Shown one piece after another: positions 33,804 through 45,808 of a stretch of 64,000 nucleotides of DNA. The stretch spans positions 4,326,596-4,390,595 of the forward strand of contig NW_006921535.1 of the NCBI RefSeq assembly GCF_000340215.1, given 5' to 3'. The notes beneath the pieces were generated by a model. It worked only from the letters and a program-made list of their open reading frames with translations. It did not search any database and had not been told where the DNA came from. The position numbers and the translations under genes are program-made. Each line of letters begins with the position of its first letter. Position 1 is the stretch's first letter. This DNA comes from Pseudocercospora fijiensis CIRAD86. Taxonomy: Eukaryota > Ascomycota > Dothideomycetes > Mycosphaerellales > Mycosphaerellaceae.

Positions 33804-36800
33804 TCACCAAAAGGTCATAATGCTGGATCGGAGGAGCTCGGTGTTTCCTGCGCTCTCGCAGTGGTCGCATAAGCCCTCTACCGTGTATTCACAAGCCCAA
33901 CGCCACATCTTCCACCAGCATGGTACACCCGTGTGCCAATCTGACCTCTCAACTTTTCCCGTCTCTTCTCCAGCGCACGGTCGTGTCTTCGTTGCCTCCT
34001 CTCACGCATACGGGCACCAAGTACCTCAAGCCCAACATACTCGACCTTAGCTCCACCAGAGAAAGGCAAGGTAAAAGTTCGACGACGTTTACGTTCCGAG
34101 AGACGTCGGAGCATCTCCTCACTGGAGCGAGTATTCAGGTTGAGATTCGAGCCGCTTCTGCTTTTGACGATATGAGGCCCAGACTGGTCGATATAATGGC
34201 GTCGCACATTCGTGCCATGTCGATCGATACCGAGAGAGTTGCCTTGGAGGAAGCCGCCGGTGCCGCGGAAGCCAGGCATGCGAACGGACATATTACGCGG
34301 CAGAAACCGGGAAGTGCGTTTGGCTTCGATGTTTGAGGTGTCGCCTCCGGGTGGAAGTGGCCCATAGTCTTCGCCATCGCCATCTTCGCTATCGTATTCC
34401 TCCCAGAAATCGCGCGGTTGCCAGAAGGAGGAGAGATGTGTGGGTCGCACATCAGTGACAGGCCGCTGCTGCCGTCGCTTGGAATTTGGTCGACGCACAG
34501 AAACATTACGTCCGAATGGGAAAGGCTGGGCCAAGCTTTCGCTGTAGCGGCGCACACGCTGGCTCAAGCTAGGACGATTGGACATTTTCTTGTTCAGATC
34601 ATCGAGCGGTGCGGTCTGGTTGGCAGAGTCGCCGAGTTCCCGCTCAAGCTCGTAGTTTGGAGTCGGCGGGATGAACTTGATGACAGGAGGTTCTGGAGCT
34701 GCGCGCGGATTAATCAGAGGACTGTCGACCGTGTAATTGGCATTGCCGATGTCGTTAGTAGTTTCGGAAGGCGCGTCAACGAACGCGTGAAAGACGACTT
34801 CTTGTGCTCCTGGCGCTGCATCCAGTTCTGATTCATCCGATGCCTCTCGCAATTCCTCATCAATCTGAGCTGGCCTGCTAATAAGACGTGATCCAGATTG
34901 CACAAGGAGAAGGCTTTCGTTGTTGTGAGGGTACAGCTCAACGCCTTTGGCTTCGCACACCTCAGCTTCAGTCCCTGACCACTGACTGGTTGAGAGAGGC
35001 GTGGCTGTAGGGTGTAGATGTCGTATGTCAAAACTCCTTCGCTGAGGAGATGTCCCTGTAGTCTTGACCGAGGACGTGCGACGTTCACGATGTGGTATCC
35101 GCTCTTCGCGGACCTCATGCAGCTCGCGACGGCCCTCACGCGTCAAGTCCTCGCCGATCTTCTCCATCTTGACTTCGATAGGATACGACATGCCTTGGGC
35201 GTCGCGGCTCAGACTCGTGCGGCGCACGTCCATGTTATTCTCAAGTCGGTGGTCGGCAGATGACCTCCGCAGGTGTAGTGATGGGCTTGCTTCCTCTGAT
35301 ATTGCGTTTGACTCCATGCTCGAAGGCCCTGCCACCGAGTCACTGACTGACTGCGGAGCCTTGTCGAGGCTGTGCTCACGCATCGAGCGTCGCAGCTTGT
35401 GCGGGTTACCAAGCACTTTCGCAGAGGCCACAGACCTGACTTTTGAGCCGATTTCAGGAAGTCCACTCCAATAGTCAAAGCCATTTTCTCCCGAATCAAA
35501 TCGCGAGATGCGTGCCGATGGCATCTTTGGCGCATGCTCTTTAAAACGCTCGATAGATTCTGCAAGCTCAACGCTGCCAAGCGAGTCCATTCCTCGCTTG
35601 TGTCGCAACCTCTGGGCGCTGCTATCCTCGCTTTCTCGTTTGCTGTCGACAATGCTCACATCAGCGCGCAATGAGTCTCTCTTGGGTGTGTGCCTCAGCT
35701 TGTGTTTATGTTCTGGTATTGGGGTGATCATGGCTTGCACACTTCCATCTGAGATTGCGCTGTGCCTTTTAGCATTTTCTTCCCGAATCAGCTTGTACAC
35801 CTTGTTGTTTTCCTCAAGCGACTTCTTTTGCGCAGTCGTCGGAGGCGACGATATCTCAGCTGGTGCGTCCGCGGGTGTGAATTCCGACGGCTTCTCACTT
35901 CTCGGTGGACTTTTCGGAGGGCTTTCGTGTGCCGGTTGCGCTGGTTGCGACATTTCTTCCAGCTTGTTGGCGACATGGGCGCGAGACTGAGGCGTCATTG
36001 CACGTCTTTCATCAAGTGGCAGCGAAGGCAGTGCTGTCAGTGTGGCCTCCTTGTTTTGAGGTTCTTCCAAAGTCTTGCCTTGCGCCTGGTCCCGTTTCTC
36101 GGATTCCAGAACAGCATTCCTGAGGAATTCCGTGTCCCTCTCCCTGGCTGGCGGCGGCTCTCGCTTTGCGCGTGGTTTCCATTTGAGGCTAGAAGTGCCA
36201 TATAGTAGTGCCTGATCTGGACGCTTGATCTCATCGCCAGGCTGCAATGGTTTCCACAGTCTTTTCACGGGTGTGTGATTAAGCGACTTCCTCAAAGTTG
36301 GTGATACTGGCGATTCTTCTATCGAGCTGGTCTCATTGCTTGCCAAATAATTTCTCTCCAAACTATGCTCGACGTCGCTATCTGGATCGATGTGGTAGCT
36401 CTTCGGTCGTGGCTCTTCGACATCAGAATCGACATGTTGTGATGGTTCGACGTCTTTCACGGCTAAGCGCATGTTTGACAGGCCTAAGGCTCGGTTCGTA
36501 TCGAACCAGCTGTGCTGGTCCAGCGTCTTAAGCTGTCTCGGAGTCATGTCTCGCGGCAGGAGGTCAGGAGTGCTGTGGTGAAGGCTTTGTTCATCATGCG
36601 CCGTCTTGAATGATTCTGCATATGAACTCGCCTCATGTGGAAGTTCTGGTCGCGGCGCATCCAGATGGCCATGGCCATTACTAGGTGGGCTCGGATCGGG
36701 CGTCGGCGGGCTCTGACTTTCAAGCTTAGGAGTGCTGAGTCCGGACTTCTGCTGCTCGAGCGCGTTCCTGACGCGATCAGCAAACAGAGGCGCAGGGCTC

Positions 36801-37102
36801 ACCCTTCTATCTGGGTTGCTATCGGCGACGTCGCTGTTGGCCATGGTAGGCGGAGTCGGAGGAAGACCGGAGTTCTGGCGACTCAGATGCGGTGCTGGTG
36901 GAGGCGTGGTGGTTCTGCTGCTCTCGTATGGTGCTCGGGATGTAGTAGGAGTGTCGGAGGGAATGTGTGCGTGCGTAGGTGGCACATTTCGTGAAGGATG
37001 AGTCGTCTTGCGCTTCAAGGTCGCACTTGATGGCCTGTCCGGCTCGTTGAAGCTCAGGAAGGCTTTGTCGAGCGCGTCGAAGCCTTCACGAGGAGGGTCC
37101 AT
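33804..37102 (-). CDS. Large disordered protein of unknown function
   Basis: Exon 37102-33916 and a proposed exon 33847-33804 join across a 68-nt GT-AG intron (33915-33848), giving 1076 residues. Without the intron the frame ends at 33878 with 1074 residues and a different C-terminus. The start MDPPREGFDALDKAFLSF has a good CAATGG context. Most of the protein is Ser/Pro/Glu-rich and disordered. The last 250 residues are more ordered and basic, with SSFWQPRDFWEEYDSEDGD, a PLPPGGDTS stretch, and a charged helix (RMRERRQRRHDRALEKRRE) just before NTELLRSSIMTFW. Directly after the TGA the frame reads a membrane segment. I do not recognise the family. The basic segment beside a C-terminal membrane span would suit a tail-anchored or nuclear-envelope protein, which is inference only. 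Confidence 0.75.
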
Positions 37103-37973
37103 TGCGTGAGGCTGTTAGGGTAATGACGGCAACATAGATGCGTGCAAGTTCCAGTTGCGCGACTATATGTGATCGTTACTCGTAAATCGGGTTCTCGTGC
37201 GCAACTCGAGCGTGCAGACTGTGACTGCAATGCGTGACGTTTCGGCACAGAGTTGTGCGGGTGCGGGTGCGGGTGCGGGTGCGCAGAGCAGGGCAGGGCA
37301 GGGCAGAGGGCGCAAGTGTCCTGTCCAGCACGGCGGACTGGTGGTCCCAGTACCAGTGCCACAGTAGGGGGTGGTGTCGCTGGCGTGAGTCGTCAAGCGG
37401 GCTGGCGTGCAGTCCAGACTCCAGTGCAGTGCAGGCTAGAACGAGAACGACGCCCCGTGATGTAATGGGCGAGGATACTCACGTGTGCGCCGGACTACTA
37501 CTGCTCATCCAATGTCATGGCATGCATGGACCATGATGTATGTTCAATACATGTAATGTATGTTCACGGGCGATGATGGGTACTGTATGGTGCGGATGGA
37601 GGAGGCGCATTGGCCGGGAAGGGAAGGGAAGGACGTCCACGTCCACGTCCACGTCCTCGACGCTCGAGTGCATGGCTTTCTTTCATGCACTTGTATGCAT
37701 GCATGCATGCCTGCATTGGTCTGCCATTGCCAATCATCGCACGAGCCAACTTTGGTATGCACGCAATTCTCCTTTCCTCGCACAATGCGTGGCTCGGACA
37801 ATTTCCCGTCACTGTTCAGCCCCCAGACGTTGTTGTTATGCGGACATGTATCTGCCGCTATTCATACAGTAGGTAGTCATCATCCCACGCCCTCCCCTCG
37901 CTCGCTCGCGTGCCTATCATAGCCCCAGCCCGAACTCTCCCACTATTCATAGCAGAACCAGCACAACACACTT
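37103..37973. other. Intergenic region with short tandem repeats
   Basis: This is the upstream region of the large minus-strand gene and the 3' flank of the GFA gene. It holds a GGGTGC hexamer repeat (about 37258-37282), GTCCAC hexamers (about 37634-37655) and GCAT repeats (about 37695-37710). Many overlapping short open frames occur and none is supported. Confidence 0.5.
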
Positions 37974-38510
37974 CTACAACAACCCATGCTCCCAAGGCTC
38001 ATCCCTCGTCTCCATCCCTTTCCCTTTCGCCTCCAGCTCCCCGAAATACTTGATCTTAACATCCTTCAAATCAATTCCATCCTGCGGCTGATCCACACTC
38101 GCCAAGTTCACGGCGAAAACATCAAACTTCATCCCCTCATGCTCAAAATACCCCTCCATCCAAACATGAGCTCCGCAATCTTGACAAAAGAACCTCGACA
38201 GCGATTTTACGCGTGGTTGGTAGTTTCCCAGACTGGATCGAGGCGCTGTGGATTCGGTGAGAAGCGTGAAATCTGCCTTGTCTGGGTCGGGGAGCATGAG
38301 GTTGGTTGTGCTGAACTTGGTGCAGAAGGTGCAATTGCAGCGCGTTGCCGTCAATTGGCCTTTTCCTGCCGACGGGACCGGGATGCGGAAGGTGTACTTG
38401 ATTTTGCTGCAGACACCGCATCATTTCGCATGGCCTCTCGAACAGCTTGTCGCGCATCTTGCTTACCCACAATGGCAACCGCCTTTGATTTCCTGCTTCT
38501 CTTCTGACAT
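37974..38510 (-). CDS. GFA/CENP-V-type zinc protein
   Basis: Exons 38510-38467 and 38406-37974 join across a 60-nt intron (GTAAGC...CTGCAG) that completes the glycine of the first zinc motif, giving 158 residues. The start MSEEKQEIKGGCHCG is well placed. Zinc ligands of the GFA (glutathione-dependent formaldehyde-activating, DUF636) fold are all present: C12-x-C14, R37-C38-N-C40-x-x-C43 and C89-x-x-C92, the last in FFCQDCGAH. Length is typical of small fungal members. Known for the family: a beta-rich zinc fold named after a bacterial enzyme proposed to join glutathione and formaldehyde; most fungal members have no proven substrate. It is a cytosolic enzyme-like protein. I see no functional link to its neighbours. 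Confidence 0.9.
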
Positions 38511-38572
38511 GGTGAATAATATGCAAAGGCACATGTGTACGGGAACGAGGTGTAAATGCGACTCCAGCTCCT

Positions 38573-38587
38573 AGGAATATATAATAC
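38573..38587 (-). promoter_or_regulatory. TATA-like box of the GFA gene
   Basis: On the minus strand this reads GTATTATATATTCCT, about 65-75 nt upstream of the ATG at 38510. This is a positional inference. Confidence 0.4.
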
Positions 38588-39257
38588 ATGCTGCATTACC
38601 TTGGACCAACTTTCAGCTCTGTGCCGCATTGCTGTGGCTTTCAAAGCTCAGGCAGCAATTCCAATCAGCGCGGAGCGAACGTGGCAGGCGCGACGATCAT
38701 GCCATCATGCCATCCTTCGCTATCTACTGTACCTGACTTTGCACCAAGCCTTCCCAAGATCAGGTGACTGTAGGCGGGCATCCGGAGTCTGTCCACGCGA
38801 GGAGAGCAATTGTTGTGTCTCGGACATGGTAAGGGAGCCATCACGTCTGTGCAGCGTGCGCCTCCTTCTACAGAAGTCTGCAATCCTTCCGCGCTCGTGA
38901 GAAATATGAGTTGACTGCTGAAGTCTTGTTCACTTGCAGAAACCATCAAGGTGCACAATCCTTAGCGTCCTAGGAGCTTGCCTTGGCCCTTCATATGATT
39001 GTGTGCTTGAAGTAAGGCTACTTAGAGTATGGTAGCAATGCTGAATATCGTCGTAGACTAGACTGAAGCCTCATTTGGGTATGGCGTCCTTTTGCTGATG
39101 CAACCCAGCTCTGATCGCCCGATAACATGCAATTCATCATCTCGTGTACTCATCACTTGCCCAATCTCTTCTCCAGCTGATCTTTGTACTCGGCTTTGAT
39201 ATCCTCCCTCACATCTCCAATCTTGTCCGTGACACGTCTCACAAGCGGCGGAATGTC
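38588..39257. other. Intergenic region, no supported gene
   Basis: This 0.7 kb lies between the GFA gene promoter and the 3' end of the DUF7514-like gene. Only short unrelated open frames are visible. Confidence 0.5.
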
Positions 39258-41474
39258 CTAGCTTCCACGACTGCCGCGACGCCATGGACTCACAGAGTCA
39301 TCGGGATATCTTCTGCCACTAACGCCGCTATCTGCAAAACGAGTCTGCTTCGGACGCCCATGTCTGCGCTCCTCGCCAGAGTAGTCTTCAAACTCGCTTC
39401 CGCTCATCCGCGCACTTCGTCTCCTGTCGCGTGGCTCGCGATGCCGCTCTCTCGGATCTCTTGATCGTGGCTGGTCCCTAGGGTCAACGGACGGCGGTCT
39501 GTCTCTCGGATCCATATGAGCAGGTCTATCTCTTGGGTCCATTGGAGGCGGCGGGCCTGCGTCTGGCGGATAGCGAGTCTCTCGAGGATCCCGTGGCGGC
39601 GGTCCATCGTGCCTTGGGCCCATTGGAGGGCCTGAAGGGTATGGAGGACGATGGTCTGGTGCCACGTCGTCGAAAGGCGCAGAAGAGCCTTGGTATCTAC
39701 CTGGCGGCGGTCGTGGACTTCCGTATCTTCTATCTCTGGGGTCAATGCCTGGCTCTGGGCTTCGACTGGAATATCGTCCTTCATCGCGCGCTCTTCGGAG
39801 TGAAGGGTTGTGAAGTGGAGGTCCGCCTTGGTATGGCTGCGAACTTGGTGGTGGTGGTGGTGGGCCTACCGGGGCCCTCTGCTGAAAGGCGGGCGGCGGT
39901 GGGCCAGGGTGTTGCGCTACAGTCGATGCAAATAGCGGACTAGCTGAGGGCGCGAACGAAGGACCGACACCGCTGTGAGTGGGAGGCGGCGTATTTGGTC
40001 TTTCGTGAACAGAAGTCCTTCTGCGACCTGGATCATCATAACCCGCGCCAAAATAGTCATCGCCTTCTCGCTGGCTTGGTGTGGGATCGTGACTTCGGGA
40101 ATGGCGTAGAGTCTGGTCTCGATCAGAATCACGCGGGTCTGCAGTCGGACGATGATGCCGATGTCTGCTGGAGTTCGAGCCTGATGGTGGGCTGTAAACT
40201 TGACTCGTGTCTTCATCATCAGCATCATCCGGGAAGCCGCTGGAAACTGGTCTATCAGGCCTGTCAACTTGCGAGCTTCGTCGTCTGCGATGTTGACTAG
40301 AATGATGACTGTGGCTCGAGTGCTCTCTGGGTGGGTGAGGGTGACGATCGGCATATGCTCCAGCGACAGCCGGTGATGCAGCCTCATCGGGGCTGTGTCT
40401 GTTCTCCGGATGGCTCTTTCTTCGTGAGGCGTGATCTCGAGAATGGCTTCTGGAGTGACCATCCCAAAGGTGAGGACTGCCGACGCTGCGCGCAATGCGG
40501 CCAAAGGTTGATGCAGCTTCTTTGCCCTTGTCAAGCATGGTTGAGCGAGGGCTCAGCGCCGGTCGCTTCGAGCTGCGCCGAACTATCGATGGCCGGCCAT
40601 CTACGTGTCTGTATAAGGGATTGCGGAAATAAGCCAATGCAGGTCCCCTAGAATCGACAGACCCTTCTTCATCAGTGACATTCCCATCTTCACGGCGAGG
40701 TGGCGGGTGGGCGCGCTCATGGAGACGCCTTGGAGGAGCATCGTCGTCATGCTCGACCTCGATGCGCTTCATGCGCTCCTCTTCCTCCGCTTCCCTTCTC
40801 AAGCGTTCTGAGACGCCCTCGTACCAAGCAACCATGTGCTTATCAGGCTCGATAGGAAAGCACTCGCGTGGAAGAATTTTAGGGAATACTTCTCCAGTGT
40901 CGTGGTCCTTGACGTCCCACTTCCGTACTGCTTCGCGTAAGAAGCTCGAATGCTCGTCAGGACCCAGCAAGAGTTGGATAGTCTGCCACATGATCCATCC
41001 TTCTGTCTTCAAGGCAGGCACGGTAGGATCCGTAAAAGCTGTCTGGTGCGTGTGGTGTAAGGGCTGCAAGCTGTGCAGACATCCCAAGCTTTTATAGATG
41101 AACGCAATACTCTCGCTCGGTGTGCCCAGGAATAGCTGGTCGTAGTTTCCGTGAAGATCGCGGTAGAAATGTGCGAGCTGGTTTGGAGTGAGATCCGGAT
41201 TGTCTGAGGGTTCATACATCTCATTCTGCCACACTCGTCAGCGTTGCTCCGATGCGCAGTAGCGATCAAAACTCACCATGAGATCTTTGAGACCTCGCAA
41301 CAAGCTCTTCAACTTATCAGTACCGGTCTTGTCCGGCTTGAACAAATATCCCCAATAGTCGTACGCCTCGCGCTGTTCCACATCCGCCTCATGCTCGTTG
41401 GCTTCCTCCTCCCTCTCCTCTTGTCGGGCCGCCTCTCCATGTGGCGGAGTCGCATGGCCCGCTGTAGTCGCCAT
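39258..41474 (-). CDS. DUF7514-like protein with long Arg/Pro-rich tail
   Basis: Exons 41474-41277 and 41225-39258 join in phase across a 51-nt GT-AG intron (41276-41226), giving 721 residues. The splice joins LKDLM to NEMYEPSDNP inside the domain. Residues about 38-200 form the conserved part: YWGYLFKPDKTGTDKLKSLL, NQLAHFYRDLHGNYDQLF and GWIMWQTIQLLLGPDEH. I associate this pattern with the fungal DUF7514 family, whose function is unknown. A Glu/Arg coiled-coil-like stretch follows (RLRREAEEEERMKRIEVE). The remaining 430 residues are disordered, with DPRDRP-type repeats near the C-terminus encoded at about 39440-39560. The family name is recalled rather than searched. Confidence 0.82.
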
Positions 41475-42287
41475 CTTGGAGTCCTCGAGTTGGGCGCTAA
41501 ATCTGGACCTAGCTGGTTTCTGGTTGAGAAACAGTGACCCAGTGGTAGCCGTTCGCGTGGCAAGCCAAAAGTGACCGTCTCAATTGGAACTCCACGAAAC
41601 TCGCGACAGTCGTGAGACTCATGGGCTTCGGACTTCACGCTGGCCTCGAAACGTGATTAAGATAGCAGGCTGCCACTCGAGAAAAGGTAGCCTTGCCGAA
41701 CAAGCTGCACGGTGGTGCAGCAGAGCGTGTGCGCGGGAGAGTGCGTAAAGTAGGTTGTTGATGTTTACCGCCGTGTAGCACGAATTCAAGCAGAAAGCTC
41801 GCACATATACCAATGTCGCTCCGTCCCCATCCGCGCTCGTATGACAGGTCAGTCAGGAAGTCATCTGCCTTGCGCGCGGCCTGCCTGTCATGTTGTCTTT
41901 GGTAGCTACAGGCCAACGATCCCTAGCTTCATGTACGTCACTGACGCGGAGGCTGAGCTCATCAGGCGATGAGGCAACCCGGGAAACTACATGTACATAT
42001 CAAACTCGGCATGAACATGCGGCACTACAGTGAGTCACGCTGGCGGCGTATTGTATTAACATCGTTCATTGTTCATCATCTCTGGTGCAAGTTCGCTGCT
42101 GTAGACTAGTACACTGCGGCCTTCAGCCCTGCTGACTAGACCGGCTTTCTTTTTGCTCAAAGGCCATGCCACATCTATCACCTCTCACAATCGAGAGATC
42201 TGTAAACCACCCAAGCGCCGATACAGCTGTGCAGAAGTTGAAAACTCAATAAAGCCTTTCGCGAAACCATATGGTAGGCCGGCCTCT
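41475..42287. other. Intergenic region, no supported gene
   Basis: This is the upstream region of the DUF7514-like gene and the 3' flank of UGP1. Only short open frames without recognisable content are visible. Confidence 0.5.
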
Positions 42288-44292
42288 CTAGTGCTCGAGC
42301 AGTCTCAAGCTACCCTGCACCACCACGTTCTCGAGCACTGAACCCGGTGGGATGTCGATGGTCTGACCCTCAGTTGCCACGATAATGACAGTTCCCTTGA
42401 GGATGACACCGCGGCCGAGGTTGACAGCACCGGTGATGGTGAGGTGATCGAGCTCAAGAATCTTTGGAATGGATGGAATGCGGCCCTGGAAGTTGGACAC
42501 CTTCTTGAAGTCGCCGCCAAGCTTGATGAGAGGAGCTGGGCCGAAGCGGTTTGGATCCATCACGAGCTGACCATGCTTCAGCGTGTAGAGATCCGACTTG
42601 ACGAGCATCAGATCAGAGCAGGTCTTGACCGGCAAGAAGCGGCGACGCGGCACGTTGACACCGTGAGCGTTCTGGAAGTGCTTGATGGCAGCACCGACGG
42701 CAGTCTCGAGCTGGATAATGCTCACATCTGCCTCGCCCTTCTTGTCGGCTGGGATGCTCTTGCCGTTTGGAATAATCTCCATGGCAAGCTCGTTGTTCTC
42801 CACAACACGCTTGACAGCACGGAGATTCATCCAGATGTTGTTGGTGTTGAAGTACTTGAACTTCTTGATAGACTTGAACTCATTCACGTACTGCTTTGGA
42901 ACCTGAGCGATTTCAAGCAGACGAGCATGACCCTCATAGTCAATGATGGTACCACCCTTGACGTCGGCCTTGGTCTTGTCGGTCAACTCCATGATGTACT
43001 CAGCTCTTGTCTCCACCATGTGCTGCAGAATGTTCAGGTCAACAACTGCACCCAAGTTGTCGGCGTTTGACAGGAAGAGGATCTCGACGCCGCGGTCGAG
43101 CAACTTGTCGAGGATGCCAGAGTTGTAGAGCGATTCGAAAACATCGCCGTGGCCTGGTGGGTACCAGTCCGAGATTGGCGAGTCTGCGTTCTTTGGGGCT
43201 GGAAGGAGGGAGTCTTTCAAGATGCGTGGGTAGCGGGATTGGTTGAAGGTCATGATGTCGATGTTATGGCCCTCGTACTTCTTGATGATGGAGGCGGTAT
43301 CAGAGTCGGTGTTGAAGGAGTTCATCAGCACGAATGGAACGTTGACGTCGTAGGTACGGTTAAGGTACTCGATCTGGCGGACCGACAAGTCGAGGAAGGA
43401 CATGCCATCACGGACTTCGATGACCGACTTTGGACCAACACAGCCCATGGAGGTACCGAGGCCACCGTTAAGCTTGAGCACAGCAAGCTTGTTCAGGAAC
43501 TCGACAGACTCCGAGTTTCCGAGGCTGTTGTAATCAACGACTTGCTCTGGCTTTGGAGGAGCAATGCGTGCCCAGTCGATCTCGTTGCCCTTGGCCTTGT
43601 CATTCAAGTAGCGGCGGAAGAGGGCGAAGAAGTTGTCCATCTCAGTCTCGAATCGCTTCTTCTCCTTTGGGTCCTTAACGGTATCGGCAAGGTTATTGAG
43701 GGCATTGCGCATTTGAGATGCAGCAACGGATGTGGATGTGTTTTCGAAGGCCTGATCGGAGCCATGGGTTAGCATTTCGTGCATCTCTTGGGCAATACTG
43801 CTAGTCATGGTTGCTTTTTGGTGCGGTCTAAGTTGTCTTTGCTGGAGGAGTCTCGACAGCAGCAGAATTTGGATGTTTGATTGAAAGCATTCATATTGCT
43901 GAGGGATCGCCATTCACGGATCTACGAGACTCAATCCCATGCGAGTGTGCGTGTGAATGAAGGCTGAGCAGACTATCAACTTCGAGCTGATACCTTCTTG
44001 CACCACTCGCAATTTGTCGCCGTGAATGATGACGCCGTCTCGGTCTCTCGGCGAGACGGGCATGATGGACAGTGACAGCCACTTGCTGCTATCGCCGTCT
44101 TTTGTAGGTCAAATTCCAGCAATGATACTGCTGCTGCCGCTGCCGCTGCCGTTGCGCGCGAAAAGCAAAGAAAAGGCATAAACTTACCACGTGGGACTGT
44201 GACTTGCCGTGGTGACGGCCATCTGCGTTGTCGGCACTGCCGTTGGTCGGCTTCAAGTGCGATGGCAGAGCGTCCTTGATCTTGGATGCCAT
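42288..44292 (-). CDS. UGP1: UTP-glucose-1-phosphate uridylyltransferase
   Basis: Exons 44292-44188 and 43751-42288 join across a 436-nt intron (GTAAGT...CGATCAG), giving 522 residues. This is the usual fungal form, in which HHGKSQSHV runs into [12 protein letters not shown]. The enzyme makes UDP-glucose from UTP and glucose-1-phosphate in the cytosol, for glycogen, trehalose and cell-wall glucan. The nucleotide-binding loop [16 protein letters not shown] is at about 128-143. [38 protein letters not shown] and [18 protein letters not shown] follow as in the family, and the C-terminus is the left-handed beta-helix ending [13 protein letters not shown] second start at 43808 (MTSSIAQEM) inside the intron gives a 506-residue form in the same frame. 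A likely 84-nt leader intron lies at 44414-44331. Confidence 0.96.
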
Positions 44293-44813
44293 GTTTGCGG
44301 TGCTGGAGTGATCGCAAAGAGTGTGTTGAGCTGTAAGGAAGAAGCGGTCAGTGACGAATGTCAATGGAGGAAAGATTGGCGGGCTCGAAAGTTGAAACTC
44401 GCGCCTGAACTCACAGTGTGGGGTCGACTGTTGGTGCCGGCGTTTCGTCACAAGCGGATCACACCAAGCAGGCGTCAAGCAGGGTCGGAGATGTCAGTGG
44501 TAGTGTAGGTGTAGGTGCGCGAGAGAGAAGAGGAAGGGAGGAATGGATGCGAGCAGGACAGAGCGGTGCACGGAGACGGATACTGGCGATTTTTATTCTT
44601 CCACAGCACAGGCAAGCTCTTGGTGGGGCGATGATTGAGCCAGGGTCGAGTGCTCCTTCAGGCTTCCCTTCCGCTCAACGAGGCGTTGGGGACGGCGCGA
44701 CTAGCGGCATCAACGAGAAACGAAAAGATATCGCATCGCACCCCCCAAGCTCTCCCCATCAATGTCATCGCACACTAGTGTTGTGGGTTTACAGCCCCTG
44801 TGAAATGGAGGTT
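44293..44813. other. UGP1 promoter and leader region
   Basis: On the minus strand a candidate leader intron runs from GTGAGT (44414) to CTTCCTTACAG (44331), 39 nt upstream of the ATG. The rest is GC-rich promoter sequence up to the repeat nest. No gene is seen. Confidence 0.5.
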
Positions 44814-45612
44814 GTGTACACTGTATATTATACTAGTGTACACCTATAGATATATAGGGCTATATAACTAAATAGGTATAGCGTAGGGGTATAAATACTA
44901 ATAAGGAAAGATATAGATACGACTACTACCTATACTATAGGATTAGATATTCTCGATTCCTTCGATCTACGTACCTCGTACTAGTTCTCGAATAGCCGAC
45001 TCTTCTACTTACTAAATTAATATATTATCGTCTAGTCCTAGAGAATATAATAGCTCTTATAAGATAGTATTAAACCCTACGTTATCTTATAAAGCCTATA
45101 CTATAGCAGCTATTATAGGAGTAAAGGCCTCTCGTAATAGGTCTTATAGTATATCGTAGAAGTCGTCGTTATTGTTTTTAGTACTAGTATTAAGTTTATA
45201 CTTAATACGTAGATTTTAATAGTAATAGACTAATATCTCTATATACTCGTAAGTAAGGCAGTTATAGCGGAGGTTATAGATAAAGCTATAAGCTAACTAG
45301 TTGCGCTTAGTAGCGCTAGTTGTTAGATAGATTAATAGTGCTAGTATATATAGTTCTAAGAGCTCCGGATAGTCGTCTCTTATAAGGTTATACTACTATT
45401 ATAGCGGACTTATATTCTTTGCCGCGTACTATACGATATTATTGCTAAATAGGCCGCTATAGTTACGAAGAGTATATAGGTTAGCGAGTAATAGCGCTGC
45501 TCTATCTTTAATCTTAGTAGTAGACTTAGGTACGTACTCGAAGCTAGGTCGCTTGCTATTACGGCTTTATAAAGTATACTATTCTTTAAGATATTTAGCG
45601 AGTCCGTAGAGC
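44814..45612 (-). pseudogene. Unidentified RIP-degraded ORF at the island's right edge
   Basis: TpA-rich sequence begins at about 44815 beside a 9-bp inverted repeat (44814-44822 and 44835-44843). On the minus strand a frame reads coding-like sequence through stops: SFEYVPKSTTKIKDRAALLL, NLYTLRNYSGLFSNNIV, DDYPELLELYILALLIYLTT and DLLREAFTPIIAAI. I do not recognise it. Gypsy copy C inserted into its 5' side at 45612. It is probably a transposon or an unknown repeat family. Confidence 0.45.
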
Positions 45613-45808
45613 TATAAGAAGGGTATATTAGTAGGTAGATAGGGTAGTAGTAGGTACGAGTAGTATTCGATAAGGAGCTAGGAGGAGGGGGAGGAAGGCA
45701 GGCAAGTTAGCCTATTACTAAGCGCTAAGCCCTGCCTAAGGCACTAAGACCCTAGCTTTACTTAGCCTAGTTATATGCCAATTACGTATAGCCTCTTTAG
45801 CCCTAATA
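45613..45808 (-). repeat. 3' LTR of gypsy copy C
   Basis: This 196-bp sequence matches 294-491 and 14418-14615 in the same orientation. It is preceded by AGAGC (45608-45612), the presumed target duplication, whose partner lies outside the window. Confidence 0.88.

Noticed and set aside
33804..33878. Intron with donor GTGAGT at 33807 to bypass the TGA
   Set aside because: The only nearby acceptor gives a 20-nt intron. Later acceptors create a TGA at the junction or shift out of the membrane-segment frame.
42444..43772. Long plus-strand open frames across UGP1
   Set aside because: They are antisense to a well-conserved enzyme and result from its codon bias.
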